Below are positions 13,501-25,621 of a stretch of DNA of 64,000 bases, one piece after another; the stretch's first letter is position 1, and each line of letters starts with the position of its first letter. The stretch is from contig NC_041005.1 of the NCBI RefSeq assembly GCF_004193775.1, positions 6,760,501 through 6,824,500 on the forward strand. Reading direction: 5' to 3'. The position numbers and the translations under genes were made by a program. The stretch comes from Glycine soja. Its lineage: Eukaryota > Streptophyta > Magnoliopsida > Fabales > Fabaceae. A model generated the notes under the pieces. The model searched no databases. It saw only the letters and a program-made list of their open reading frames with translations, and was not told the origin of the DNA.

Positions 13501-16500
13501 ATATCCACAGTATTATGCAGCATACCAGGAGCTTTTGGTATGTTAATCAAGTTATTTGCATTGAGATTTTTTTACCAAGTATTTCATCGCCACTCATTAC
13601 AAACAGGAAAGATACAGTTCTTAAAAGAAGAATTTGCCACTTTTCTTTTGGACATAATGCTCATCATCTGATTGCTTATATGGGTTTTTTGACTTTGAAT
13701 GTTGATGGTTACACTCAGTATTTTCATAAATTTTTTAAATTTAATTTGTTTATCTATTCCTTTTGTTCTATAAAGGATTTGTTTGTTTCAGCATGCTGGC
13801 ACAGCATTCCCTCAGAGGTATGAGCAATCTACACCTGTATTTACACCGCTACAAACACAGCCATTGTCATCATACCCTCAAAATATACGAGACACTGTTG
13901 CTCGGCAAGACACAGCTGAGTCCTCAGTGGAGTCTGAGTTTCCAGCCCTAAGGTATATTTCTATCTCTTTTCTTGTCATCATGTATAAGGAAGTTGACTT
14001 CATTGTTGATAACTTGATATTGATGGATACTTATCTCTTGGCTTCTAATTCAATGCTATCTTCTGATTTTTCTTTGATGGAATGTGTTAATTATATTTGT
14101 CCCTAAATATAAGACTCTTTTGAATTTGTTTGTCTGTAAGACTTTTTTCAAATTGCCTCTTGCAGTAATTATTTTTTCACCAAAATACTGTTAAATTCAT
14201 TATCTCTCTTATGAGGATTGGAGAAGATGACCAACACACATTAATTAATTAGATAGAAAATCATTAAGTGGAAAGAATGAGATGATGAGTCCCAATAATT
14301 TTAAGGGTAATTTTAGAAAAATAATATAAATTGTTAACAAATTTAATGCTACTAACTAACTAAACCAACTTTCTTAAAGGATGTAAATTAGTTAAAAGAG
14401 TATTATTTTTAGGAACGGAGGTGGTATAAATCTGGTATAGTTCAGTGCCATAACCATATCTATTACCAATCTAGGTTTTCTTTGTAGCTCAGATGTCACA
14501 TTTTGAAGCCATGTGTTGTTTCTTTTATAAATAGCCTTGGTACTGTTTTTATCAATTAAGATGGTTGTTGCATCATCTTTCATTTGATACTTGCTTTTTA
14601 AAGTAATTGAAAGCATTTAATAGGGTGTACTAAATGCTCCCTAACTAGTGTCCTTAGGGTGCTTGTTAGCATGATCCTATTCTTTTTTATTTAGAGAATT
14701 TCATGTGGGTCTCGCAAAACAGAAACTAGAGAGTGGGCCAAGGTTTTTCAATGGGACTCATAAAATATACCCAATAATAGAGTGTATATTGTCATCATTT
14801 CTCTAATTACTATTATGTTGATGGCAAAATTAGGCTACATGGTACAGACTACCGTCAATAATCATGCATTGATTTGTTTTGATTGAACTTTCTATTGCCA
14901 GTTTGTCCGAAATTCAGAATGCACGTGGTATTATGGATGTTCTTGCAGAAATGCTCAATGCATTAGACCCTGGTAACAAAGAAGTAAGTTGTTCAATCCA
15001 AACTTTCAAATTATGATGTAAATGAATAAAAATATTTTGTGAAGCTTAAGGTTTTTATCAACAGAACTACTGATTCTATTGAATATATGACATTTCATTT
15101 ATGACCTTCTATTTTCAGGGGCTTCAGCAGGAAGTTATTGTTGATTTAGTGGAGCAATGTCGAACATACAAGCAGAGAGTGGTGCACCTTGTTAATTCAA
15201 CTTCGTAAGGCCTTGTTCCCTTTTCATTACGATGTAATTATTGTCATATTATATATTCTTTACATGTTTGATTCATGTTAACTCTACTCTCAATAAATTT
15301 TCTTCTTTAAATCCAAACCAAAAACCATTAATCATGAATGATTTTGTGTACTTTTACAGGGATGAGTCACTGCTTTGCCAAGGCCTAGCTCTGAATGATG
15401 ATCTGCAGCGTGTCCTGGCCAAGCATGAATCCATTGCTTCAGGAACTTCTGCTCAAAATCATACTGAGAAACCGAAGCCTGTTCCTACTGGAGCACTTGT
15501 AGATGTTGATGGTCCTTTGGTTGATATTGGAGACACAAGTAAACAAACAGATGTGAGGTTGTCAATTGTCTATTGTTGTTCTGCACTATTGCTCTGCATT
15601 CATTGGCATATGATTTTATGAGTCCTACCCAATGAAAATTCAAATAATTCCTTTTATACCCGATTGGAATCCATGTATTTCATTACCATTTGGTATGTTT
15701 GACCCAGTAAATTTTATAATTCAAAATAAATTCTAAACTTTGTGCCAATGGAACCCTGGAAACCTGTTTGTATTGTTTCTAGTGGAATGGTGTCTTTGCT
15801 GTTAGGAGTCATATTGAAGATGAATTTTTGCTGTAAGCTTTAAAGCTAACCTTTGTGAATTTTTGTGCTATTATTTTATCTCGGATGCTTTAGTTTTTTG
15901 TCATTCTTGGGAGTTGGGAGTGTAATATGCCATCTTCAGAAGTTTCCATCAACGTGTTTTGCTTCATATATTGGTAATGGTTGTTGAATCTCTTGTCTTT
16001 GTTGAACTAAGTAATAAGCCTAGATTTGGCTGCAGACTTGCTTATGTTATTTACTCATGTATAAACATGCAGAAACAGATTGGTGTATGAAATTAATTCC
16101 AAGTTGACTTAACCTGTCTGGTGTCTTCTGGTTTTATGGCTTTTCATCTTAATATATCTTTGCAGATCGTCTTCTAGTGCTGAAGCTGGGTCGCAAACAT
16201 TAAATCAGCTAATGCTTCCTGCCCCCCCAACATCAAATGGATCAGCCCCCCCTGCAAAGGTTGATCCCAAAGTGGACCTACTCAGTGGTGACGACTATAA
16301 CTCACCAAAAGCAGAGACTTCACTTGCTCTTGTTCCTCTTGGAGAACAGCAGCCAGCCAGCCCTATGTCTCAACAGAATGCCCTTGTTCTTTTTGATATG
16401 TTTTCTAATGGAAGCAATGCACCTATTTCTGTTAATACCCAGCCAATTAATATTGTTGGCCAAACCAGTCCGTTAGCTCCTCAATTTCAACAACAGACTT

Positions 16501-17545
16501 TCATATCTCAAGGGGTGTTTTACCCCAACGGAAGTGTGCCAAATGTGGGGTCACCTCGGTATGAGCAATCACCTTTTGCGCAGAGCACAGGTCCTTCCTG
16601 GAATGGCCAGGTTGCGCAACAGCAACAGCCTCTTTCACCAGTTTATGGTGCACTTTATGCTTCTTTATTGTGTTTAATTCCTGTTTGACTCAAATCCTTT
16701 TGCAATTGCATTCTCTTCTTTTTAGCAGTTGCTGTGATGAATTTTGATTTCTGATCCCTGATTGCTGCTTTTAAGTTGGTTCATGGCAAATTCATAGGTC
16801 TTCAACGTTTTCTTTCCCAACTGACAGGCTGTAATTTGCTGGGTTGGTGACTGATTGGATTAGGGAGAATGTCAATGTATAGCATTTGTGCTCTCTTATT
16901 TGGGATTTTTTGCATCATTCACCCTTTTTTATTTTCTGGTTTACAGGTACAGCAAGTGGTGGATCATTTCCGCCACCACCCTGGGAAGCACAATCTACAG
17001 ACAATGATAGTCCAGTAGCAGGCAGTCAATACCCACAACCACTGCAAGTCACTCAAATGGTTATGACGCGTTTACAAAGCGGTGCACATCCTCAGGGACC
17101 TCAAGCAATGGGGCATGACCAAGCTGTTGGAATGTATATGCAGCCAAATGCTGTCCATATGTCAACCATCAATAACCATGTTCAAAGCAATCAATTAGGC
17201 TTGTACCCGCAAAATATTCAGGGTGTTGCTGGTTCCTATATGGATATGGTTTCACATCAAATGCATAATAGTCCTGTGGCTTCCATGTATCCTCAACAGA
17301 TGTATGGCAACCAATTCGGAGGATATGGCTATGGTCAGCAACCAAGGGTTCAGTATGTTGAGCAGCAAATGTATGGTTTATCTGTCAGAGATGATGGTGC
17401 TCTGAGAAATTCTAACCAGGTTTCTTCTACATCCTATGTGCCACCGGGGAAGCCTTCCAAGCCAGAAGATGAGTTATTTGGGGACCTTGTTAACATGGCA
17501 AAAGTGAAACCAAAATTTACTCCTGATCCAACTGGTAGCATGTAA
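10598..17545 (+). CDS. TOM1-like (TOL) ubiquitin-binding VHS/GAT protein
   Basis: Plant TOL proteins bind ubiquitinated membrane cargo at the plasma membrane and endosomes and pass it to ESCRT for vacuolar degradation. Ten exons: 10598-10698, 12631-12709, 13229-13327, 13424-13537, 13792-13952, 14902-14983, 15119-15204, 15360-15557, 16166-16647, 16947-17545; all phases close to 666 aa. The VHS domain covers about residues 5-135 ([41 protein letters not shown]). The GAT domain covers about 185-270 ([53 protein letters not shown]). The tail is long, low in complexity and rich in Q, P, G and Y, with DLLSGDDYN and ALVLFDMF short motifs, as in TOL6/TOL9-type members. The ATG starts the conserved [11 protein letters not shown]. 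Intron 1 (1.9 kb) holds two inserted elements. Which TOL paralogue this is cannot be settled here. Confidence 0.95.
11538..11903. mobile_element. Degenerate Tourist-like MITE in TOM1-like intron 1
   Basis: The left end ggagtgtttgatttg follows tta, and the right side ends in gcaaatcaaa, its near complement. The interior is made of gaaaatgaaaac/gttttcattttc-type sequence, as in the better preserved element at 23586-24004. The right terminus is worn. Confidence 0.5.
11925..12535. mobile_element. Unclassified GC-richer insertion in TOM1-like intron 1
   Basis: About 600 bases are clearly richer in GC than the intron around them and non-coding on both strands. They contain phrases such as gtaaagactctaatgctcgaa and gtggggcccaccg, of a kind common in plant non-autonomous DNA elements. 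I cannot define inverted ends or a target duplication, so the family is open and the borders are approximate. Confidence 0.4.
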
Positions 17546-19723
17546 AACTGTGATTGGGTTTGCATTTTTCACCTGTTTGCTAAATCTTTTCCTCTTTTTT
17601 CTTCATTCTTTTCATTTTAGTTTTACATATATTAAAATATAATAATATATGTACATTATTTATTGTTATTGCTCCATATAGTGTTGCTTGTTTGGCAATT
17701 GACAATAAATTATGTACATTTTTCTAGAGAAAATACTGAACATAGGGAGAAAAATAGAGAGAACATCCTATGGGTTGAACTGAAGTTTGTGTTCCCTCAA
17801 AATTAGGGGTGAAATTACGTGAAATATATTTCACGCAATATTTCTATTCCCTAATTTCTCGCCTGCATTTTTAAAGGAAAAGAGGAGTTAACCCTACATG
17901 CTGACCGAAATGTGGAGAAAAGCATGCCTTACACAACAATGAATATTGAGTCGAATAGAAATTTTTTAGTAGGGATTGTGGCTGCAGTAACTAACGGATG
18001 ATGGGTCTGGTCTTGCTGAAGATGTGGAGTGTGAGAAGAGAGAAATAAATATTTTTTGAATTTGATTTAGTTAGTTTTCCATCCAGCATAATGGTCTTAT
18101 TTATATTGAAGAATATTACAGAGTTAATTAATTCCAAAATGATTTACAACACAAACAATTAAGATACCACTACTTTTTAAGTATCTAGACAACATGGTAC
18201 ACTTTTGTTCTTATTTAACCCGTGATTTTGGTCACCTTTTTAAATGGGCGAATTTAGTTTCCTAATTTCAAAAATTTAGTACTTGACTTAAACATGATGG
18301 GTTGACATTGGCATGGACGGTTGACGTGATGCTCTATGCTAACATGGACAACTGATGATAATGCTACCGAGACACTGATATGGTACTAACGTGGGTAGCT
18401 TAGGTGTCATTGACGTGTAAGTTGTAACATTGGAAATTTAGAAAATGATAAAAGTGCAGGGGTGAGAGTTGAGACTCGATTACATCACCTCTCCAACAAC
18501 TATTAAACTATTTTGCTTATTCGATTTAAAATATTTTATATTTTATATATAATATTATTTCTGCACGAGTTTATCGTACTTTTGATTTCTTAAGTATCAT
18601 AATTGTGTGAAATTATTTTTTATTTAATATTAAATATTTATTATTGTAATTTATAAACTAAAAAATAAAAAAATCATAATAATATAAATAATATTATATG
18701 AGTAATGGGATGAAATAGGAAGAGAAAGATAAGAAGAAAATGAAAAACAAAAGAAGATGAAAGAGAGAATAAGTGTATTTTATAATTATTGTATGAAAAA
18801 TAAGTTAAAATGCTAAACATATTTATTAAATAGTTTTAATTTAATTATATAAATTTATAAATTACAATTTTTTTGTTAAATTAAATAAATTTATTTACAT
18901 ACAGATAAATTATTAAATTATATAGATGTCATTATTAAATATTTTCATTTTTATTTTATGTAATTTATATATATATATTTTTTATTATACACACAAATAT
19001 AATAATTATCTTATAGAATCAAATAATAATAAATTATTTTAAATCATTAATGCATAATCATTAAACTTATTTTATTAATTATTTTATCATATTGATTTTA
19101 ATGTTTTTCATTCAATAAATATAAACATATATGGGTGTGTTGTTGACATTTATCCAAACTAATCTAATTATGAGAATGTTAGCAATACATTTTTTATCAA
19201 AACTTTTTTGTTTGATCACACTGTATTGGAGAAAGACGAAGTGAGGTTTATTAAAATTAGTAATTTTTGGCCAATAATAAAAATATATTTTAAAAAACTA
19301 GTATTAAAGAATGTGTTTGAGTGTTTGTACCATTTCTAACCAGGACGCTCTAATCTCATAAGGAAATATTACTGATTAGTTCCCATCGGTGTTGGTAACT
19401 AAAGGCTTCATTGAATCTCAGCGGGGGAAAAAAAACGCGGGTGCCAACTGTGCTATAGAGACTATCATCTTCTTGGTGGGTCCACTGTTCTAGGGTTTGC
19501 ACAGTTCCATTTTACTTTTCATTTCCGATCCATAATTGTCCCAACGCGATACACCAATTCTTCCTTCCTTTCATCTCGTGAAATCCAAAGAGTTGCGACA
19601 CGGTACCATTCTTTGTTCCTTGAAATTTGTTTACGGTTTCTCAATTTTGTTCACACAAACGTATAGTGAAATATATCTCTTAAAACTGCAGTTAAATTGT
19701 TTTCCAGGTTGCGCATATCCAGC
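17546..19723. other. Intergenic region between TOM1-like and PEX4 genes
   Basis: No gene is visible. The first few hundred bases should hold the TOM1-like 3' UTR (an AATAAA hexamer lies near 17703). A GC-richer patch at 18240-18480 with repeated gttgac/acgtg words looks like the inside of a worn transposon. From about 19400 the sequence changes character (cgcggg, then pyrimidine-rich) and is probably the PEX4 promoter and 5' leader, which may contain an intron. Confidence 0.55.
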
Positions 19724-22700
19724 ATGCAGGTTCGTTGCCACTCACTATTGTTCTGTTTTAATTTTTTATTATTATTTTTTGTTAAGAGTTGATGCGATGG
19801 ACGCAATTGTCTTATGGGTCATGAATCTGAATGGATGTAACTGTTATGTTGTGGGTTATCTTTAGGACTAGGTGTTTTGAATTATTAACTTTGCAAGGTG
19901 GTGGTTTGTTCCTGATTTTGATGCCTTCTCTTGCAATTGTATTGAGGTTGATTCTTCAATAAGGCCATTTTGGCTTTGGATTGTGTCTTTCATGCAGGCA
20001 TCGCGGGCAAGGCTGTTCAAGGAGTACAAAGAGGTGCAGCGGGAAAAGGCTGTTGATCTTGATATTCAACTAGTTTGTGATGATTCAAACATTTTTAAAT
20101 GGACCGCTCTTATCAAGGTATGCTAACTAAGGCTTGTCAATTACAACTTGTTGGTGATGATTCTGAAATTTGCTCTGGTTTGTTTTGTTCACAATTAGGG
20201 ACCCTCTGAGACTCCTTATGAGGGTGGTGTGTTCCAGCTTGCGTTTTCTGTTCCGGAGCAGTATCCTCTACAGCCACCTCAAGTCCGGTTTTTGACTAAA
20301 ATATTTCACCCAAATGTGCATTTTAAGGTAGGATGGATCCCCATGTAAACTGTATGATTTCTGAAGAGAGTTATATTATCCTAATTTATTTCACAATTCT
20401 CTCTGAAGAATGGTTTCTGATTTTTTTAAAGTGATGCACAGTTTAAAAAAGTATCTGTGTCTGTTTTGTGAATGGAATTAGAATTATTGTTTCAAAATTG
20501 TAATTGCAATTCCAATATTGATTGGTTTGGAGAATTATATATCCTATGTTTGGATTGTGTAAGGAATTAGAGCTTAGAATTATTATTCTAAGTTGAATTT
20601 CAATTCCATTTCGACACCTTCATTTTAAATGGGTGGTAGTTATGGGTAGGATTATGTCATCCTCAGGTGGCAGTGGTGACGGTGGGCAAAGGGATGGTGG
20701 CAGTAATGGTGAAGGGGTGGCGGCAGTAGTGGCTATGGAGGTGACAACAATGGTGATTGGTGATGATAGCGGCTGTGGCAATGGTGGCAGGGATAATGGG
20801 GCGGGGTGGTGGTAGTGGCGGCGGCAATGGCTATGGCACTGGTGGCAACAACAGAGGTGGTGTGAGGGTGAGGTTGGGGCAGTGGGGCAAGGGTGGTGGC
20901 AGTTGTGATGGATAACAGTGGCAAAAATTGGTGGTAGGAGTTGTGATGGTGGGGGTGGCAATGACAGTGGTGGTAGCAGGAGGCATAGTTACTAGAATCC
21001 TACAATTCATGATTCAAATCCTATGATTTGATACCATTTGGCTACCTATTGATTTGCATCATAAGATGAATCTCAAATGACTTTGTATTTTTGGTACATG
21101 AATGAATCTGTGCAATTTTGTATCATTGATACAAATCGCATGATTCATTATTATTATTTTTGTTTACTTTCACTAATTGTCATGAATTTTTTTTGAAAAT
21201 CATATAAGTTTAAATTGTTAAATGAGAAGGAATTGAAGTAGCACTTTTGAACTTACTTATTTGATTATTCCTCTACTTTAGTTGTCATCCAATTGTTCAT
21301 TGCATGCACTTTATTTGGCTATTTCATTGCTGTGTTTCTATTCTTCTAAAATAAAAGCTTCCCAAACTCATATATAACTAATAATTTTGTTTTATAAGAC
21401 TTATGGTTAAGTTTTATCTATTTCTGGTTTGAAATTACCACATTGAACACCATATATCATCTATATGATATATTTGAAATAACTTTTTGTTGTCTTGGAA
21501 TCTTACTATTCGATACAAATTAAGATTCATGATTCAAAAATAAGCTTGGTGATTCACAATTTGATTCTTGATTTGATAACCTTGCCGGGAGAAACAAAGA
21601 CAGGGAGAACAACTGAATAGTGAGAATGAGGTTAGGAATTGTAATTCAGAGGGCAGAGATTAGAAATTGAGAATTGTTAGTTTTAACTATTAATTTTATT
21701 AGAATTCCATTGAATTGAACATTCTAGATGAACTTAAAAATGTCATAATTCCAATTCCAAGCCGCAACTCAATGTCTGATTCTGTGCATCAAACAGACAC
21801 AAATAGTTGTTTGCATGGGGAATGATGGAATTATATATCCTGGTAGCAGCCCTGCTATGAATTATCAATGCTGAAATGACATAATTTCTATCACTTTTAT
21901 TATAGATATACTTGATGCTTATGTATGATGCTTGAAAATGATGAATGTTTGTGCTTGGTGTCAGTTTGAAAATGATTACCTTCTCAATGGTGGAAAGTGC
22001 AATAATGTCAACAATTTATGGAAGGCTGATAAGTAAAAGAAACCTAAGCTCTATGCCTACTATTAGCCCCTTTCAGTTTCATAAGGAACTCATTGAAAAT
22101 TGGAAGTCTTTGATTTGAGTTTGATTGCCTGTTCTTTATAAGTTGATGGATAACATTTTTCTCTTAGATTTGGAGTTCTTGACAATTTTTCATGACAATT
22201 GTTTAAACATCTAGTAATTTTCCAGACTGGGGAGATTTGCCTAGATATCTTGAAAAATGCTTGGAGCCCTGCTTGGACACTTCAATCTGTCTGTAGGGCT
22301 ATAATTGCGTTGATGGCCCATCCAGAACCTGACAGCCCACTGAATTGTGATTCAGGTTGTTTAACTTTTTCCACTTTATATTGTTTTCTCATTTGTCTCT
22401 AGTTTCATGGAATCAAAAGAAAGAATGCAAGAAAAAGAAACTTGAATTCATATGATACTCTTTCATATTATATACTTTACCTCATTATGGATGATCAAAT
22501 TGAAGCTGGATTTGAGGATTGAGGAAATGCCAAAGATACGCCAATTAACTATTTTATACAACCACATGCTTATCGATCGTGCTTGAGAGAATGGATGGGG
22601 AGGTGGTGCTATAGAATCTGGTGTTTCATTTGTTGTCTTTAACTGTGTGTGATGGTTGAATTTACATATATATTTCTAGATTTTTGTTGTTGATTATAAA

Positions 22701-23146
22701 ACTATCTACAATAAAATTTTGATATTGTTGGGAAAATAAAGAACTTCAAATCCTTACGCCGTCAGCCCATTCCAAATCTATGCCCTCATCCCTTTTTTCT
22801 TAATGAAAGGTTTAATACTACTCATTTGGTCCCTACACCTAAAAACCACTCGTTTTAGTCTTTACACATACACTCTTTATGTCCAAAATTGTAGGGACTA
22901 AAAGGATTAAAGTGCATTTGTGGGGGGACTAAAGTGAGTTAAAAAATGTGTAAGGACTAAAACAAATAGTTTCTAGGTGTAGGGACTGAAACATAAAGAT
23001 TGTGCATGTATGAAAGGAGACCTTTTTTCAGCCACTTATATTCATTTGTTGTTATAGGCAATCTTCTGCGTTCAGGGGATGTTAGAGGGTACCAATCCAT
23101 GGCAAGAATGTACACGAGACTCGCGGCAATGCCAAAGAAAGGCTGA
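19724..23146 (+). CDS. PEX4: Peroxin-4, peroxisomal ubiquitin-conjugating enzyme E2
   Basis: PEX4 ubiquitinates the import receptor PEX5 at the peroxisome membrane so that it can be recycled; it is held there by PEX22. Five exons: 19724-19729 (only Met-Gln), 19998-20117, 20199-20327, 22226-22355, 23058-23146. All phases close to 157 aa, the same length as Arabidopsis PEX4/UBC21. The protein is one UBC fold: [17 protein letters not shown] at the N-terminus, [37 protein letters not shown], then the catalytic cysteine at residue 90 in [18 protein letters not shown], and the C-terminal [20 protein letters not shown]. Nothing is missing. Arabidopsis has FNSMAQMYT where this protein has YQSMARMYT. 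Intron 3 (1.9 kb) contains an inserted element, and intron 4 contains a MITE. The tiny first exon fixes the start. Confidence 0.97.
20452..21806. mobile_element. Inverted-repeat element in PEX4 intron 3
   Basis: The left end tatctgtgtctgttttgtg is matched in reverse complement at the right by catcaaacagacacaaata near 21788-21806. Inner flanks also pair loosely (aattccaattcc-type sequence on both sides). It encloses the GGN-rich tract at 20636-20984. It is non-coding and lies wholly within an intron, so it need not disturb PEX4. The family is uncertain. Confidence 0.5.
20636..20984. repeat. Degenerate GGN trinucleotide tract
   Basis: About 350 bases are built from ggtggcagtggtgac-type triplets, strongly biased to G on the plus strand in an otherwise AT-rich intron. 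Long open frames on either strand here are a by-product of the triplet repeat and are interrupted; I do not call a gene. Confidence 0.8.
22809..23024. mobile_element. Mutator-type foldback MITE in PEX4 intron 4
   Basis: The left half begins ggtttaatac and reads tttggtccctacacct; the right half returns the complement (aggtgtagggactgaaac). The words ggtccctacac and ttttagtcctt are typical of an abundant legume MITE. A relative with better ends lies at 62536-62791. The right terminus is worn. Confidence 0.6.
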
Positions 23147-23585
23147 ATGATTTTAGATAACTTGTTTCCTATGTTAGTCTAGGCAACAAGTTAGCAGTAG
23201 ATACATCAGTTCTGTGTTCCAATCTTAATTTGTTTGAAATGTATACATTTTAAGACTTGATATTGATTGTTTGATGATTTGTATTAAAGTAGTGACTTGT
23301 ACACAATGTACAAAGTGTTGGTGTGACCTCGCATATCTGGATTCGTGCCAGAATGATCTCAAATATTCAAATAATCCTTGATTGCTTCAGTTTTATGAAA
23401 TCCATATCTTGAGGTTGCATTCAATAATTTGAGTTCGTAGTAGCATATTGTGCTGTGCAATTTCTGATGGCTGTGATCTAGGAGGAAGAAGCTTCTTGGG
23501 GATCATTGCAACTAATCATGTCCTTTAAGCATGTGATTAGGGGTTTGATTTTCAGTCTTAGTGTATTTAGTATCTAGAAACATTA

Positions 23586-24004
23586 GGGTGTGTTTGGTTT
23601 GTATTTTCATTTTTTATTTTCATTTCTTGTTTTCATTTTCTGAAAACTGTTTTTATTTTTAAAAGATTAGAATTCTGAAAATATGTTTGGTTTGACTTCT
23701 TGTGTTCTATTTTTAAGAAATAAAAACACTGAAAATTTATGATATATTGACTTTGTCTTTTTTGTATTTTTAAATTTTCTTAAAATTACATTCATTGTCA
23801 TCTCATTTTCATTTTACCCAAAATGAGATTCCTGTTTTCAATTGAAAACATTGAAAATGAAATTTTGTTATTTTCATTTTCTGGTTGTTTTTTGTTTTCA
23901 TTTTTATTGAAAATGTTTTCAAAAATCCAACCAAACACATTTTTATCACCATTTTCGATTTTCATTGAAAATGAAAACAGAAAATAGGCAAATCAAACAC
24001 CTCC
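23586..24004. mobile_element. Tourist-like (PIF/Harbinger) MITE
   Basis: The ends gggtgtgtttggtttg and caaatcaaacacctcc are near-perfect inverted repeats, flanked by the 3-bp duplication tta (23583-23585 and 24005-24007), as expected for PIF/Harbinger MITEs. The interior is a long run of gttttcatttt-type sequence that folds back on itself. It lies about 440 bp downstream of the PEX4 stop. Confidence 0.75.
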
Positions 24005-24584
24005 TTAATTTCTCACTTTTAATTGGGATATGTTTTGGATTCACTAAAAAAATAATTTTAGATTAATAATTTAGTGATTTTGGTTCCATCTTATACCGCA
24101 AATTGGTAGGAAGGGGGAGACAAAAATAAAGAGATCAGATGGAATTCATTTCATCATAAACCTACTTTGTTTCATTACAATTTTATCAATTCAAACAATA
24201 CAACATAATAAAATATCACTACTTTTTACCATCAAGACGCAGGCTTAGGTGCGAAGCCATCTTATGTCTCCCTCGTGGGAAAGCCATTTAGGACTGTTTG
24301 ATTTCTTAATTTTTAAATCAATGGTTGAAGTTTTTCTTTTCTGTTTTTCTCTTCTTTTTCCCGTTTGTCCTTGGACAATGCCCCTCTTTCTCACCAATGA
24401 CCACCTTGCCTGCCACCACCTCCATCCGGCTGTCGCTACCACATTATGAACATATTCCACTTCCTCTTCTAGTCCCTTCCTTTGGTAAGGTTGTCATGAC
24501 CCTCCTCCAAACCATCCTTGTGCCTCCAACATTTTGAGTTTTTGTGAGCCTCACATGCAACCTTGATCATTGTTCGACCGGCTC

Positions 24585-24758
24585 CCTCGCGTCCTATTCC
24601 TTTTCAAACACACTGTAATTTCACTCATGAAAACCCTTGCTACCTCGTGTCCTATTCCTTTTCGAACGCCCTGAAATTTGACTCATGAAAACCCTTGCTA
24701 CCTCGCATCCTATTCCTTTTCGAACACACTGTAATTTCACTCATGAAAACCCTTGCTA
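24585..24758. repeat. Tandem repeat, 58 bp x 3
   Basis: A 58-bp unit running from cctcgcgtcctattcc to aaacccttgcta is repeated three times (starts 24585, 24643, 24701) with a few mismatches. No open frame runs through it. Confidence 0.9.
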
Positions 24759-24939
24759 CGAGAAAATATTACATGATTGAGACAAGGCCATAATGACTTA
24801 ATTCTGGCACTTTAGTTTGTAAGACAACCCTTGCTACAAGAAAATATTACATGATTTGAGACCATCATATATCAATAGTCTCAACTAATCTTCACATAAC
24901 ATATAACAAAAAATTTTAATTTGTCCCAGATATTGATGG

Positions 24940-25494
24940 AGACTAAAATAATCCTGTCCCATCTAGCTCCTATTTCCCTTCTAGCTCTTACATAAAAACC
25001 ATTCCTGCTTCACCATGTAAATATATCGGATGTCCCCGAGGGTACCACCGTGAAATTTAATCCATAGGCAATCTATTATAAATTACCAATTCTAAAAGAC
25101 ATCATCATTTTTAAGAATTTATTAGATGTTGCATATTAATCATACACCATGCGATACATATATAAAGTGGTACATACAAGATTACAAGATTGAAGCAGAA
25201 ATTGAAAAAAAAAATGCTATGAGTGTTGTTGATACCTCTTTGATCGATGGAGGAGAGTCCTGAAACAAAGGATTCGCCACTGGCTTCGCGAGTTGGACTG
25301 TTAGTGTAACTGAAACATATACAACGAACGATTTAAAAAATCATTGCACAATACACAGCGAAATCGTGGACGTTAATTAGTGAGTGAATTTTGATTGTTA
25401 AACTACCTTGAGCGGGTCGCCTACTACGCAGGATTTGAAGGAACTCTGATTGGAGCTTGCTCTGAGCTTCTTCAATGGCTTCTTTTTCCACCAT
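24940..25494 (-). pseudogene. Alpha/beta-hydrolase gene fragment: exons 1 and 2 with promoter
   Basis: This is the 5' end of the hydrolase gene found complete at 26460-30485. Exon 1 (ATG at 25494) reads MVEKEAIEEAQSKLQSEF and ends ILRSRRPAQ. Exon 2 (about 25238-25311) reads TLTVQLAKPVANPLFQ and ends SPPSIKE. Both keep good splice donors. After exon 2 the sequence follows intron 2 for a short way, then jumps near 25190 to sequence matching intron 9 of the intact gene (about 28130-28210), so exons 3-9 were removed by an internal deletion; I find no exons 10-13. The upstream region still matches the intact gene's promoter, including the paired G-boxes. It cannot make a hydrolase but might still be transcribed. 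Confidence 0.85.
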
Positions 25495-25553
25495 TTTTGT
25501 TTGGATTTTACTGTGAGTTAGCTTGAGCGATGGTTCTACTTACTGTAAGTGAC

Positions 25554-25621
25554 TTTGGCGGGTTAGCTGTAATTACTGAATGCTCAAGGCACGTGCGGCT
25601 AAACAGAATCCGCACGTGCCT
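25554..25621 (-). promoter_or_regulatory. Paired inverted G-boxes and E2F-like site upstream of the fragment
   Basis: Two CACGTG G-boxes (25590-25595 and 25613-25618) lie in perfect 12-bp inverted arms (25587-25598 and 25610-25621) with an 11-bp spacer, about 95-125 bp upstream of the fragment's ATG. TTTGGCGG at 25554-25561 fits the plant E2F site. G-boxes are bound by bZIP and bHLH factors. Function is inferred only. Confidence 0.5.

Noticed and set aside
20620..20961. Proline/histidine-rich open stretch on the minus strand
   Set aside because: It is the complement of the GGN tract inside a PEX4 intron; the triplet repeat creates long frames by itself.
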